Positions 15,327 to 22,181 of a DNA stretch of 35,713 nucleotides are shown here, one piece after another. Every line of letters begins with the position of its first letter. The stretch's first letter is position 1. The DNA comes from a virus. The stretch covers positions 1 through 35,713 of the IMG/VR virus record IMGVR_UViG_3300032401_000034; one strand, written 5' to 3'. The notes under the pieces are model-generated. The model searched no databases. It was not told the DNA's origin and was given only the letters and a program-made list of their open reading frames with translations. The position numbers were made by a program, and so were the translations under genes.

Positions 15327-15898
15327 AGGATATGAAAGAGGCTTTGGGCTCTGGTCGCAAGCCGGACCTGACGAACATCCGCACGCCGCTGATGGTCTAC
15401 GGATCGCGAGCTTGCGAGTACGGCTCCGTCAAATATGAACGGGCCAACTTTCTAAGGGCGACGGGTGACGGCCCGCACTCGGAACCTACGCCTGATGATC
15501 TCCATCGCCTGCGCACGTACCTGCGCGCGGTGATGTCGCATACGATGGCGACGCTCGACGCGATCGAGCGCCACCAGGCGAACGATCCCAAGCTAGCCGA
15601 TGTTGCGGGCATGAAGCGCGCCGCGTTCGCCGAGGACACCGATCCCGATACGAGCGGCAAGGTGGGACCGAGCTACCTGCCCCATCTATGCGGTGCGGTT
15701 GCATCGCTCAACATGGGGATCGCGCAAGCCGTCGACTGCGGCCTCTTGCCCGCCGATCCCGGGCAGCCGTGGGTTGAACGCCGCCGGACATGCCAGGACT
15801 GCCGGCTCCTGGGCGAATGCGTGTGCTCGTACAAGGCCGAGATGCAAGCAAAGCAAGCCGCGATCTGGTCCGAGGTACTCGAAAGGGAGCTGCCATGA
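15323..15898 (+). CDS. DUF5664-like protein (dATP/dGTP diphosphohydrolase N-terminal type), Cys-rich C-terminus
   Basis: 191 aa from GTG 15323, overlapping the upstream stop (GTGA); an ATG at 15332 is the alternative. The pattern YGSRACEYGSVKYERANFLR, then LRTYLRAVMSHTMATLDAIE, then a YLPHLCGAVASLNMG segment matches DUF5664, a MazG-related phage domain named dATP/dGTP diphosphohydrolase N-terminal. Members are thought to remove dNTPs as pyrophosphate. A C-terminal cluster, CQDCRLLGECVC, may bind zinc. Its place between the metallophosphoesterase and endolysin genes is odd for a nucleotide-pool enzyme. Catalytic residues were not aligned. Confidence 0.6.
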   Translation: MKDMKEALGSGRKPDLTNIRTPLMVYGSRACEYGSVKYERANFLRATGDGPHSEPTPDDLHRLRTYLRAVMSHTMATLDAIERHQANDPKLADVAGMKRAAFAEDTDPDTSGKVGPSYLPHLCGAVASLNMGIAQAVDCGLLPADPGQPWVERRRTCQDCRLLGECVCSYKAEMQAKQAAIWSEVLERELP

Positions 15899-16785
15899 GC
15901 CTGCTCAAGCGACTAGTTGCGTGGATCCGTACGCTGTTCGCGAACCGCGAACTGGCCAAGGCGATCAACGCTGGTGTCCCTGGCGAAATCGAACCCGTCC
16001 GCATCCGCGAAACCGCGACGACTCAGGACGTGCTACCGCCGCCGGTTGTCAAACCGGAACCCAAGCCGGTGCCAGCACCCGAGCCGCTCAAGCCGATCGC
16101 TGCCTTTCTAGGCGGCTGGTGGCATCGCGCGCTCATGCGCCCGGCGCATCCGGGGCGCGTTGGGCCGGCGATCAAACCGTGGTCGATCGTCGTGCATACC
16201 ACCGACACTTTGCCCGGCACGTTTGCCGGCATCATCCGCCGGGTCACGACCGAGCGCGGCGAGGGTAACGGCGCGCACTTCTGGATCGATCGCGATGGCA
16301 TCGTCTATCAGACCGTCTCGATCTACCGCAACGGTGCGCACGCCGGCGGTGCCAAGGGCCACGGTTGGTATGTCGTCGGCGGGAAGTACAGCCACCCCAA
16401 CAGTGTTGCCATCGGGATCGAGGTGCACGCCGCTGGCGGTGTCAAGCGCAAAGACGGCGCGTGGTGGTACGAGTCGTCAGGCGGCAAGTTGACCAGGGTA
16501 CCCGATGCCGACGTCACTCCCGATCCCGGTCACAAGGATCGCGGCTGGCACGGACCGACCGCGGCGCAGTTTGCATCGCTCCGGGATCTCGTCGCCGATC
16601 TTGACGCGGTGCTCCCCAAGCCGCCGGTGCCGTGCGAGATCTCCCCCAACGGTGAGGTGCCCGCATGGGGGCGATCTCCGTCGGTGCGCGTGGTCGGCCA
16701 TGTGACGCTAGATCCGGCGCGCAAGAGCGATCCCGGTGTGCCCGGCATGGACTGGGTCCGCGCTTTTCTTGCATCGAAAACTTGA
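15895..16785 (+). CDS. Endolysin: N-acetylmuramoyl-L-alanine amidase (Amidase_2 type)
   Basis: 296 aa from the ATG that overlaps the upstream stop (ATGA). Residues 1-30 are an amphipathic, basic stretch (SLLKRLVAWIRTLFANRELA), then a Pro-rich linker (VKPEPKPVPAPEP), then the amidase domain from about 90. Probable zinc ligands are H101 (VVHTTD), H269 (VVGHVTLD) and D279 (KSDPG), the H-H-D/C pattern of T7 lysozyme-like amidases. The enzyme cuts the bond between muramic acid and the peptide stem. No cleavable signal is evident; the N-terminal helix could mediate membrane contact. It is the lysis enzyme of the rightward block. Confidence 0.85.
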   Translation: MSLLKRLVAWIRTLFANRELAKAINAGVPGEIEPVRIRETATTQDVLPPPVVKPEPKPVPAPEPLKPIAAFLGGWWHRALMRPAHPGRVGPAIKPWSIVVHTTDTLPGTFAGIIRRVTTERGEGNGAHFWIDRDGIVYQTVSIYRNGAHAGGAKGHGWYVVGGKYSHPNSVAIGIEVHAAGGVKRKDGAWWYESSGGKLTRVPDADVTPDPGHKDRGWHGPTAAQFASLRDLVADLDAVLPKPPVPCEISPNGEVPAWGRSPSVRVVGHVTLDPARKSDPGVPGMDWVRAFLASKT

Positions 16786-16792
16786 CGAGCAC

Positions 16793-17113
16793 ATGTGTGG
16801 TCCCGTAGAACCTGCACCCACAATGTACTCAAAAATCGCTGCCCACCTACCCCGCTACCTCCAGCCTGCGCCCGTCGCGACCACCCCATGTGGTTGCTGT
16901 GCGGTGTTTGCGGCTGAGGTGATGGTCCCGGCAGGTCTCGAGCTGGAAGGCGTCGAGCACCTGTGCTGGCTATGCGCCCACTACGTGACCGAGCACGGCG
17001 CCAAGCCCGAGACCGCTGGGCTCCTGACTTGCTCGTGCCCGCGCGAGGAGATCTACCCCGATGATGTCCTGATGCGCCTGGGGCCGCCGAACGGCCCGCG
17101 CATTTGCGCCTAG
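16793..17113 (+). CDS. Cys-rich hypothetical protein, possible zinc binder
   Basis: 106 aa starting at ATG 16793, 7 nt after the endolysin stop; MYSKI at 16823 is an alternative start. It has CGCC near residue 34, CWLC near 59 and CSC near 81 with hydrophobic segments between, suggesting a small zinc-binding fold. No family is recognised. It is the last rightward gene, and its TAG stop overlaps the stop of the leftward HNH gene within one CTAG. Confidence 0.55.
   Translation: MCGPVEPAPTMYSKIAAHLPRYLQPAPVATTPCGCCAVFAAEVMVPAGLELEGVEHLCWLCAHYVTEHGAKPETAGLLTCSCPREEIYPDDVLMRLGPPNGPRICA
17110..17113. other. Convergent gene junction: two stop codons sharing CTAG
   Basis: The rightward gene ends with TAG at 17111-17113 and the leftward HNH gene ends with TAG read from the other strand at 17112-17110, so both stops lie in one palindromic CTAG. 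No intergenic space or strong terminator hairpin is visible, so the two transcription blocks probably overlap at their 3' ends. Confidence 0.85.
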
Positions 17114-17421
17114 CTTCGTCGTTTGTGGGGTACGCTAGCGGTTTCGGGCGGGCGGTTGCGGTTGTTGCAGGGCAGGCATAGCGCACGTAGGCGCACGCCG
17201 GCCTTGTGCTCACGCCAGTAGCGCCCGACGCGCGCCCACCGATTGACCGTGTGCAGGGACCACGTCCGGCCGTCCGCATGGTCAACATGCAGGTCGCCGG
17301 GATCGTGGAACCGCTTGCGGCAGATCGCACACTGGGCATCCGGTGCTAGCTCATGGACTAGCTCGATGCGTCGCTGGACGGCTCGCGCGGCCTTGGCCAC
17401 GTTCTGTTCGCGCGATGTCAC
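17110..17421 (-). CDS. HNH endonuclease
   Basis: 103 aa from a GTG start overlapping the upstream stop (GTGA). A helical basic N-terminus precedes CAIC, then HVDHADGR with the central HNH His pair, and CLPCN near the C-terminus. The Cys pairs form the zinc ribbon of HNH nucleases of the McrA/phage type. Such proteins nick or cut DNA and may act in packaging, recombination or as free-standing homing nucleases. Position beside a RuvC-like gene suggests DNA processing. It is the last gene of the leftward block. Confidence 0.8.
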   Translation of the reverse strand: MTSREQNVAKAARAVQRRIELVHELAPDAQCAICRKRFHDPGDLHVDHADGRTWSLHTVNRWARVGRYWREHKAGVRLRALCLPCNNRNRPPETASVPHKRRS

Positions 17422-17510
17422 TCAAGGAACCAGATCGCGATCCTGATACCGCTAGCAGCGATGATCAAGAGCAAGAGCGCGCGCTCGAGTAGATCCCACA
17501 GCCAGGTCAC
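17418..17510 (-). CDS. 30-aa single-helix membrane protein
   Basis: A 30-codon frame starts at GTG 17510, overlapping the stop of the upstream zinc-ribbon gene (GTGA), and ends at TGA 17418, overlapping the HNH start (GTGA). The protein starts VTWLWDLLERA and continues with a hydrophobic helix LLLLIIAASGIRIAIWFLE. Canonical overlaps at both ends argue that it is real and translationally coupled. Function is unknown; a small inner-membrane peptide. Confidence 0.6.
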   Translation of the reverse strand: MTWLWDLLERALLLLIIAASGIRIAIWFLE

Positions 17511-17749
17511 CGCGGGTCCTCTTCGTCCCACACCGCCGAAGTGCCGACGATTCGTCGGCTAAGCTCGACGAAGTACCGGACGCCGCACGGGCAGTGCGCC
17601 GGTGAATGCCTGTTCACGTCCATCAACGCGTCCGCCGGCGCATCCGCGAGCGTGTACGACTCGAGCGAGCACGGCCCGGACTTCGTCTGGAATTCCTGCT
17701 CGATGCCGCAGACGGGGCACGGCACGATCACCGAATCGTACATACCCAT
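17507..17749 (-). CDS. Small zinc-ribbon protein
   Basis: 80 aa starting MGMYDSVIVPCPVCGIEQEF, with a second Cys pair HCPCG near residue 53. This opening recurs in small phage proteins of unknown role. Four cysteines in two pairs suggest a zinc ribbon. The ATG shares one base with the stop of the RuvC-like gene (TGATG). Function is not known; nucleic-acid or protein binding is possible. Confidence 0.65.
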   Translation of the reverse strand: MGMYDSVIVPCPVCGIEQEFQTKSGPCSLESYTLADAPADALMDVNRHSPAHCPCGVRYFVELSRRIVGTSAVWDEEDPR

Positions 17750-18402
17750 CAGCCGACGGCCCCGGCGAACACGCGCTTGGGTACCAGGCGATCAAGCGCC
17801 CAAAGCCCGATGCCGACGCTATCGATCACGTCGTGCTGGGTCGGCACCAGGATCGACTCCTCGTCGGTGAGCTTGCCCAAGATGAAGATCGCGCGGGGGC
17901 TGGTACCGGCGGTGCTTGCCTTCGTGCTCTTGGGAAGCTGCCCGATCCACTCGGCGGGGGTAGGGGTCACGACCTCGAGTGTGATGTTACGCTGCGCGAC
18001 CGCGACCGCAAGCGCCCCGGCTACGGCCATGCCCACGCCGGCCAGGCCGATCAGGTCGTTGGGACTACCCTTCGACCGGGCGGCCTTGTAGACCTGGGGC
18101 CATTCCAGGGCCAGCGTCCGCGGTTCGGCATGGCACCCGATCGCCCAGCTCAGGATCTCCTGGGCCATGCGCAGGCATCGCGCGCCGATCGGACGGTTGC
18201 CTACGGGCATGCGGATCCGGTGTGCGGCGATGAGTACGCCGCCGCGGTAGAGCGCCGCGCCCACCGATGTAAGCGACGGATCGATCGCTAGCAGGTCGCC
18301 CGTGGTACGATCGTTGCGCTGCTCGATGTGCCCGTCGAGCGTTGTCGGTTCGATGTGCGGCTTCGACTTGATCCGCACGATGCGTTTTGACTTGGGCTTC
18401 AC
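17749..18402 (-). CDS. RuvC-like Holliday junction resolvase
   Basis: 217 aa from GTG 18402, overlapping the upstream stop (GTGA). The RNase H-like fold is shown by LLAIDPSLTSVGAALY (D41), TLALEWPQVY (E100) and HDVIDSVGIGLWAL (H190, D191, D194), giving the acidic metal ligands of RuvC. The enzyme would resolve branched DNA before packaging. The N-terminal about 35 residues are basic and may add DNA contact. An annotation as another RNase H-fold nuclease cannot be fully excluded, but length and motif order fit. Confidence 0.82.
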   Translation of the reverse strand: MKPKSKRIVRIKSKPHIEPTTLDGHIEQRNDRTTGDLLAIDPSLTSVGAALYRGGVLIAAHRIRMPVGNRPIGARCLRMAQEILSWAIGCHAEPRTLALEWPQVYKAARSKGSPNDLIGLAGVGMAVAGALAVAVAQRNITLEVVTPTPAEWIGQLPKSTKASTAGTSPRAIFILGKLTDEESILVPTQHDVIDSVGIGLWALDRLVPKRVFAGAVG

Positions 18403-18569
18403 TTGCGCTCCGCTACCGGCAGCACCACCGGTTCGGCCGCGATGAGCGCCTCGCTGATGCGCTGGACGCAGAACACCGCACGGTCGGCCGCGTTGGTGTT
18501 TGAGTCGCCGGCGCGCAGTAGCTCCTTGGCTAGCTCGACGGCCAGCTTGATTTTATCGTCGGTTTTCAT
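18399..18569 (-). CDS. Small hypothetical protein, 56 aa
   Basis: The frame runs from ATG 18569, overlapping the upstream stop (ATGA), to TGA 18399, overlapping the RuvC-like GTG. The protein begins MKTDDKIKLAVELAKELLRA and is predicted helical, with one Cys and an Ala/Val-rich C-terminus. No family is recognised. Coupled overlaps at both ends support it. Confidence 0.6.
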   Translation of the reverse strand: MKTDDKIKLAVELAKELLRAGDSNTNAADRAVFCVQRISEALIAAEPVVLPVAERK

Positions 18570-18790
18570 GGTGCCGCGTCCTTGTCTACATACGCTTGAA
18601 TGAGTGTGGCGACCGCGCTATGCGGTTCGTGCGTCTCGAGCCGGTCCCAGTACAGCGCCCCTAGCGCGTCCTCGCGTTGCTCCTCGATGACGTAGCCGAC
18701 ATCGCGGTTAGCACCGTTGAGGTAGCGCACGAGGCGATAGCGCCGGTGACCGTACTGCTTGGTCTTGAATTCGAGTACGAGCTTGCCCAC
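18566..18790 (-). CDS. Small hypothetical protein, about 74 aa
   Basis: A GTG start at 18790 has an AGGA ribosome site 6 nt upstream. A longer form from GTG 18811 (81 aa) is possible. The protein has basic beta-like sequence (VLEFKTKQYGHRRYRLVRYL) followed by a charged helical part (LYWDRLETHEPHSAVATLIQ). No family is recognised. The stop overlaps the next gene by 4 nt. Confidence 0.6.
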   Translation of the reverse strand: MGKLVLEFKTKQYGHRRYRLVRYLNGANRDVGYVIEEQREDALGALYWDRLETHEPHSAVATLIQAYVDKDAAP

Positions 18791-18815
18791 GACGGATCCT
18801 GATAGGCTCACGGGT

Positions 18816-19040
18816 TCAATGCACCGTCGCGCCGAACTGATTACCCCAGATGCGCAGGGCCTCGGTCACGTCGCACTTGAACCAGAACACATACGTGACC
18901 TCGCCCATTGCATCCGCCGTGCGTTCGGTGTGGCTGTACTGGTGGCGCGTAGGCATCGCGCCGCGGGTGCGAGGCAGGAGCGCGAACTTAGTTTCGGGCT
19001 CGGGCAGGTGCATGTCGGATCCTCGGATTTCTACGATCAT
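18816..19040 (-). CDS. Small hypothetical protein, 74 aa
   Basis: 74 aa starting at an ATG that overlaps the upstream stop (ATGA); a second ATG nine codons later is an alternative. It contains a basic stretch FALLPRTRGAMPTRHQYSH and ends in a beta-like segment VTYVFWFKCDVTEALRIWGN. No motif is recognised. It belongs to a run of short coupled leftward genes. Confidence 0.55.
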   Translation of the reverse strand: MIVEIRGSDMHLPEPETKFALLPRTRGAMPTRHQYSHTERTADAMGEVTYVFWFKCDVTEALRIWGNQFGATVH

Positions 19041-19369
19041 TGGTTCAGCTCGGGATCTGTAGCTTGGATGCGTTCAATGATGGCGCGCGCGGTGTCGACG
19101 GCCGCGTCAGCAACCACGGCCAACGTGCCGGGGGATAGGTTCTCGTACCCGATGATGATCCCGCCGGCGATACTGCCCGCCATCTGCGCTAGCAGCGTGT
19201 GCGGTGCGGCAAGTCGGGGCGGGTTCTCGTAGGCGTTCAGCACGGCCAGGATCACGCCGACTTGTCGAACGGTATCGGTCGCGCCCTTGGCTGCGGCGCG
19301 TCTGCCGCCATGTACGCAGTCCTCCCTGAGCTTCTCGAGATCCTCGACCGTGGGCTGGATCGGCTTCAT
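19037..19369 (-). CDS. Hypothetical protein, 110 aa
   Basis: 110 aa, ATG overlapping the upstream stop. The N-terminus is charged and helical (VEDLEKLREDCVHGGRRAAA). A mildly hydrophobic middle (LLAQMAGSIAGGIIIGYENL) may be a helix pair or membrane-associated segment, and the C-terminus is helical and acidic. No family is recognised. Confidence 0.55.
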   Translation of the reverse strand: MKPIQPTVEDLEKLREDCVHGGRRAAAKGATDTVRQVGVILAVLNAYENPPRLAAPHTLLAQMAGSIAGGIIIGYENLSPGTLAVVADAAVDTARAIIERIQATDPELNQ

Positions 19370-19587
19370 CGGAAATCGTCCGGGTTAGAATCCTCGCCGG
19401 TTGCCGTATCCCAGGCCACGGCTTCGATGATGCACAGGTCGAAGTACCCCGCTAGGTTAGCGCCCAAGCCCCGCCAGATCAGCGTGTCACGCGCGAGGGC
19501 CTCGGCTAGCACTAGCTCATCCGCACATGCTCGGATGTAGCGCAGATATTGCTGATCCGTGCGGTTATGCTTGGCTGGCTTCGTCAT
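19366..19587 (-). CDS. Hypothetical protein, 73 aa
   Basis: 73 aa with a GGGAAG ribosome site upstream of ATG 19587. The sequence is mostly helical: NRTDQQYLRYIRACADELVL and ALARDTLIWRGLGANLAGYF, with an acidic end. No motif is recognised. It begins 16 nt after the lipoprotein gene and overlaps the next gene. Confidence 0.55.
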   Translation of the reverse strand: MTKPAKHNRTDQQYLRYIRACADELVLAEALARDTLIWRGLGANLAGYFDLCIIEAVAWDTATGEDSNPDDFR

Positions 19588-19603
19588 TCACTTCCCGATC
19601 CTT

Positions 19604-19831
19604 TCAAACGCCGTCGCGTGGCATAGAGTGCCAGCCGCGCACACAGCGGTAGTTGCCGAACGTGCCGCCGGCCTTACAAATCCACTCGTAGCCGTCCCAG
19701 CTGCACTGCTGGGTCGTGACCGCGTCACCGTCGTACACTGTTGCGAAGCATTCGCCTTCCGCGATCGGCTTCGGTGGCACACAGCCGATCGTCGTCGACA
19801 GCATCACAGTCATGAGCGCGGACCCGATCAT
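19604..19831 (-). CDS. Small lipoprotein, 75 aa
   Basis: 75 aa from ATG 19831, overlapping the upstream stop (ATGA). Residues about 1-16 are a short hydrophobic signal MIGSALMTVMLSTTIGC, where TIGC is a workable lipobox. The mature part is Cys-rich (ECFATVYDGDAVTTQQCSWD, ICKAGG, YRCVRGW) and could form disulphides in the periplasm. Phage lipoproteins of this size often alter the envelope, for example in superinfection exclusion, but no function can be read here. Confidence 0.6.
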   Translation of the reverse strand: MIGSALMTVMLSTTIGCVPPKPIAEGECFATVYDGDAVTTQQCSWDGYEWICKAGGTFGNYRCVRGWHSMPRDGV

Positions 19832-20004
19832 GGCTTTGCCATGGCATTGGTAAGGCGCACGGCTTCCTTGCAGTTGCCGCAGTCGCGGGCCTGTAGCTCC
19901 TTGAGCTGATCGGTGTCGGTGCGTGATGCGCGCGCTTCCTGGCGAGCGCGCGCGGCCTCGCGCCGGCGCTGCTTGCGGTAGGGCAGGTCCGCTTGACCCT
20001 TCAC
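19828..20004 (-). CDS. Small basic protein with CxxC motif, 58 aa
   Basis: GTG at 20004 overlaps the upstream stop (GTGA) and is preferred to the longer open frame, which would overlap the neighbouring gene heavily. The protein is very basic (YRKQRRREAARARQEARASR) with CGNC near residue 44. The helix may bind nucleic acid. No family is recognised. Confidence 0.5.
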   Translation of the reverse strand: MKGQADLPYRKQRRREAARARQEARASRTDTDQLKELQARDCGNCKEAVRLTNAMAKP

Positions 20005-20237
20005 TTGGCCGCCGCCGCGCGCACAGCCGCGTCTTTGCTTTCCAAGAGGCGGCGCAAGCACACCGTGCGCTCCGGGTTTCGGGGCAGCATCGTGAGCACA
20101 TCGGCCAGTCTGGCGAACGGCTCTGACACCATCTGAAGGTACGGTGGCAGGTGCGCGAACGCGAAGAACTGCATGATGTGCTCGGGCTGTGCCTCGGGTG
20201 GTCGCGTCGACTCGAGCGCGGTCTCTGGTACGTTCAT
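20001..20237 (-). CDS. Small conserved phage protein (HLPPYLQ type), 78 aa
   Basis: 78 aa. From residue 22, MQFFAFAHLPPYLQMVSEPF then LPRNPERTVCLRRLLESKDA match a small protein that recurs in many tailed phages, with unknown function. The upstream ATG at 20237 overlaps the methyltransferase stop (ATGA); the internal MQFF may be the ancestral start. It is probably helical. Confidence 0.72.
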   Translation of the reverse strand: MNVPETALESTRPPEAQPEHIMQFFAFAHLPPYLQMVSEPFARLADVLTMLPRNPERTVCLRRLLESKDAAVRAAAAK

Positions 20238-21466
20238 GCTGCCTCTAACGGGTCAGAGCTAGCTGGTATTCCCAGCGCATGCTTGATACGGCCTTCAAGG
20301 ATCGGGAGGTACTCGTCCGTCAGCTCAACGCCGATGAAGTCCATGCCTTCCGCCAAAGCTGCCACTCCGGTGGTCCCGCTGCCAGCAAAAAGATCAAGGC
20401 ATGTGCCACCGGCAGGGGTGATGAGACGGATCAGATAGCTCATCAATGCAACACTTTTCTTCGTAGGATGAATGTTTGCGCGACCGCCTGTGCGGCCGGC
20501 GCCGGCGCGGGGGTTGTTCACCCCGGCGCTGCCGTCCTCGCGCCCGGTCGCCTCACCGCCTGAGTGCTTGGGCAAGTGATCAAGACCGGCCTCGGTCTCG
20601 GCCTTGGAAGGCTTAGGGCAGTAGAACATCCGCGACGCACCGCCGCCGTCGTCTGACGGGTTGGTGGTCGTACGGTCGGCGGTCTTGAACGTGCCGATCG
20701 AGTCGCTCGCCTTGTGCAGATGCTTGCTGCCGCGCTTGGGCTTTGTGATCGGGCCTTGTGCGTCCAGCAGAGCGCCAGCACCTTCGTCCAGCACCAGGTG
20801 CGATGGCCAGCGGCCCAGGCTGCGAGCACCGAGCGTCTCCGCAGCCTGGGCCGCTTGCATCGCTTCGACGTCCGAGGTAGCGCCGGGTTGTACCGCATCA
20901 TGATGTGTACGGTTCGCCGGGTTGCTCTTAGGCGTGTGATGCACCTCGCCCGCGCTAGCGATCCGGCACGCGTCGATGTTGAGCACGCCGGTGCCGTACT
21001 TTGCGAAGTTGGCCGCGACCGTGCCCTCGATCGGCTTTCGCACCAGCCACCAGTCCTCGATCGACGGCTTGAGCGCCGTACCCGTGCCATCCGGGATCTC
21101 TGCCGATGCGGACGTGAGGCTTTTAGGGAAGCCGTTCAAGAACGCATGTGCGATGCGGTCTCTGACCTCGAAACCTGCGTCCTCGAGCGCGCGCTGCGTC
21201 CAGCCCGAGGTTCTCGGCAGTGCCCACACCAGGCCATAGCCCCCGGGCTTGAGCACCGTCAGAGCACCCTTCATGATCCCGGCGAGCCAGGCGATCCAGT
21301 GGTCGCGGCCGCCCTTGTCGGAATCCCACTCGCGCCCCATGAAGCCGATAGCACTGGGCGGGTCGGTCACGATCGAATCGACGCTGTTTGGCTCGAGTAC
21401 GTCGGTGATGTGCTCCGCGTCGCCGTGCAAGATCACGGCCCGATCGTGTTGGTACAGTACGCGCAT
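20234..21466 (-). CDS. DNA methyltransferase (N4-cytosine/N6-adenine, beta class)
   Basis: 410 aa from ATG 21466, which has AGGGTGA just upstream; a GTG 6 nt earlier is less likely. Motif IV is TDPPS at residues 34-38 and motif I FAGSGTTG at 360-367, so the order IV then I marks the beta class. Between them lies a long target-recognition region. The C-terminal part also has HPTKKSVALMSYLIRL, the usual segment before motif I. No restriction partner is seen nearby, so it is probably an orphan enzyme that protects phage DNA. Target site is unknown. Confidence 0.85.
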   Translation of the reverse strand: MRVLYQHDRAVILHGDAEHITDVLEPNSVDSIVTDPPSAIGFMGREWDSDKGGRDHWIAWLAGIMKGALTVLKPGGYGLVWALPRTSGWTQRALEDAGFEVRDRIAHAFLNGFPKSLTSASAEIPDGTGTALKPSIEDWWLVRKPIEGTVAANFAKYGTGVLNIDACRIASAGEVHHTPKSNPANRTHHDAVQPGATSDVEAMQAAQAAETLGARSLGRWPSHLVLDEGAGALLDAQGPITKPKRGSKHLHKASDSIGTFKTADRTTTNPSDDGGGASRMFYCPKPSKAETEAGLDHLPKHSGGEATGREDGSAGVNNPRAGAGRTGGRANIHPTKKSVALMSYLIRLITPAGGTCLDLFAGSGTTGVAALAEGMDFIGVELTDEYLPILEGRIKHALGIPASSDPLEAA

Positions 21467-21481
21467 GGTCACCCTAAACGG

Positions 21482-21844
21482 TCAGACAGGGGCTTTCATT
21501 CCGCACTTCAAGCACTTGCTCACGCCGAACGAATACACTACCAGGTCATGTGGCGGGCACGGATCGAACCACCCGTCAAGATCAAAGCCGTCGACGCCGT
21601 GCTTGTCCGTCGTCTCGGCCTCGACGTACTCTGGTACCGAATCGCATCCCAGATTGCAAGTGTAGAAATTGCCTACGACCGCGGTGCCAGGGTGGCCACA
21701 CGGGGCCTGACCCTGCTTGCCATTCCCTGACGGCTTTGTGGACGCACCGGCCGGAGCTTTCCAAATGCGACCACAATGCTGACAGGACGTCAGAGGAGGC
21801 GATCCCGCGGTTCGCCAGTCGTGGGTGCAGACCTTCGGGATCAC
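21482..21844 (-). CDS. Cys-rich zinc-binding hypothetical protein
   Basis: 120 aa from GTG 21844, overlapping the upstream stop (GTGA). It contains CQHCG, CGHPG, CNLGCD and CLKCG plus several His, enough for two zinc sites. A linker Gly/Lys/Ser-rich part lies near residue 40. No family is recognised. It lies 10-16 nt upstream of the methyltransferase gene, so the two are probably co-transcribed. Confidence 0.58.
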   Translation of the reverse strand: MIPKVCTHDWRTAGSPPLTSCQHCGRIWKAPAGASTKPSGNGKQGQAPCGHPGTAVVGNFYTCNLGCDSVPEYVEAETTDKHGVDGFDLDGWFDPCPPHDLVVYSFGVSKCLKCGMKAPV

Positions 21845-22014
21845 GGAATGGTCGGATCTTCCTGGTTCGCGAACACCAGCAGCTCAGCGGCCAGGGCTCG
21901 CAGCTGCTCGGCCGTAAACCTGTCATCGACTCTGACCGTGACCCTTCGATCGGTACACTCGTCTGACCACGGCGCTTGGATGTGCCAGCGCATGCCGTTG
22001 AGCAGGTAGGTCAC
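21841..22014 (-). CDS. Small hypothetical protein, 57 aa
   Basis: GTG 22014 overlaps the upstream stop and TGA 21841 overlaps the next GTG (GTGA at both ends). The protein starts with a beta-like segment YLLNGMRWHIQAPWSDECTD and then a helix AEQLRALAAELLVFANQED. No family is recognised. The double overlap supports it. Confidence 0.55.
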   Translation of the reverse strand: MTYLLNGMRWHIQAPWSDECTDRRVTVRVDDRFTAEQLRALAAELLVFANQEDPTIP

Positions 22015-22181
22015 GACGCCGCGCTGCCCTTCAGCAGTCCATACAGCGCCAGGGCGATATAGTACGCCTCCATGACTTCCTCATACGTCGCCATGCCGCC
22101 CTTGTACGCAACCTGGATGCGCTCATACTCCGCGAGCGCGAGCGCGTACCCGTGATCAGCCGCGCGCTGGGCCGGTGTCAT
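22011..22181 (-). CDS. Small hypothetical protein, 56 aa
   Basis: ATG 22181 overlaps the polymerase stop (ATGA) and TGA 22011 overlaps the next GTG. The protein is helical and Tyr/Ala-rich (HGYALALAEYERIQVAYKGG, YEEVMEAYYIALALYGLLKG). No family is recognised. Confidence 0.55.
   Translation of the reverse strand: MTPAQRAADHGYALALAEYERIQVAYKGGMATYEEVMEAYYIALALYGLLKGSAAS

Noticed and set aside
20714-21730. 338-codon open frame on the plus strand
   Set aside because: Antisense to the methyltransferase and zinc-protein genes; Arg/His-rich shadow translation without motif.
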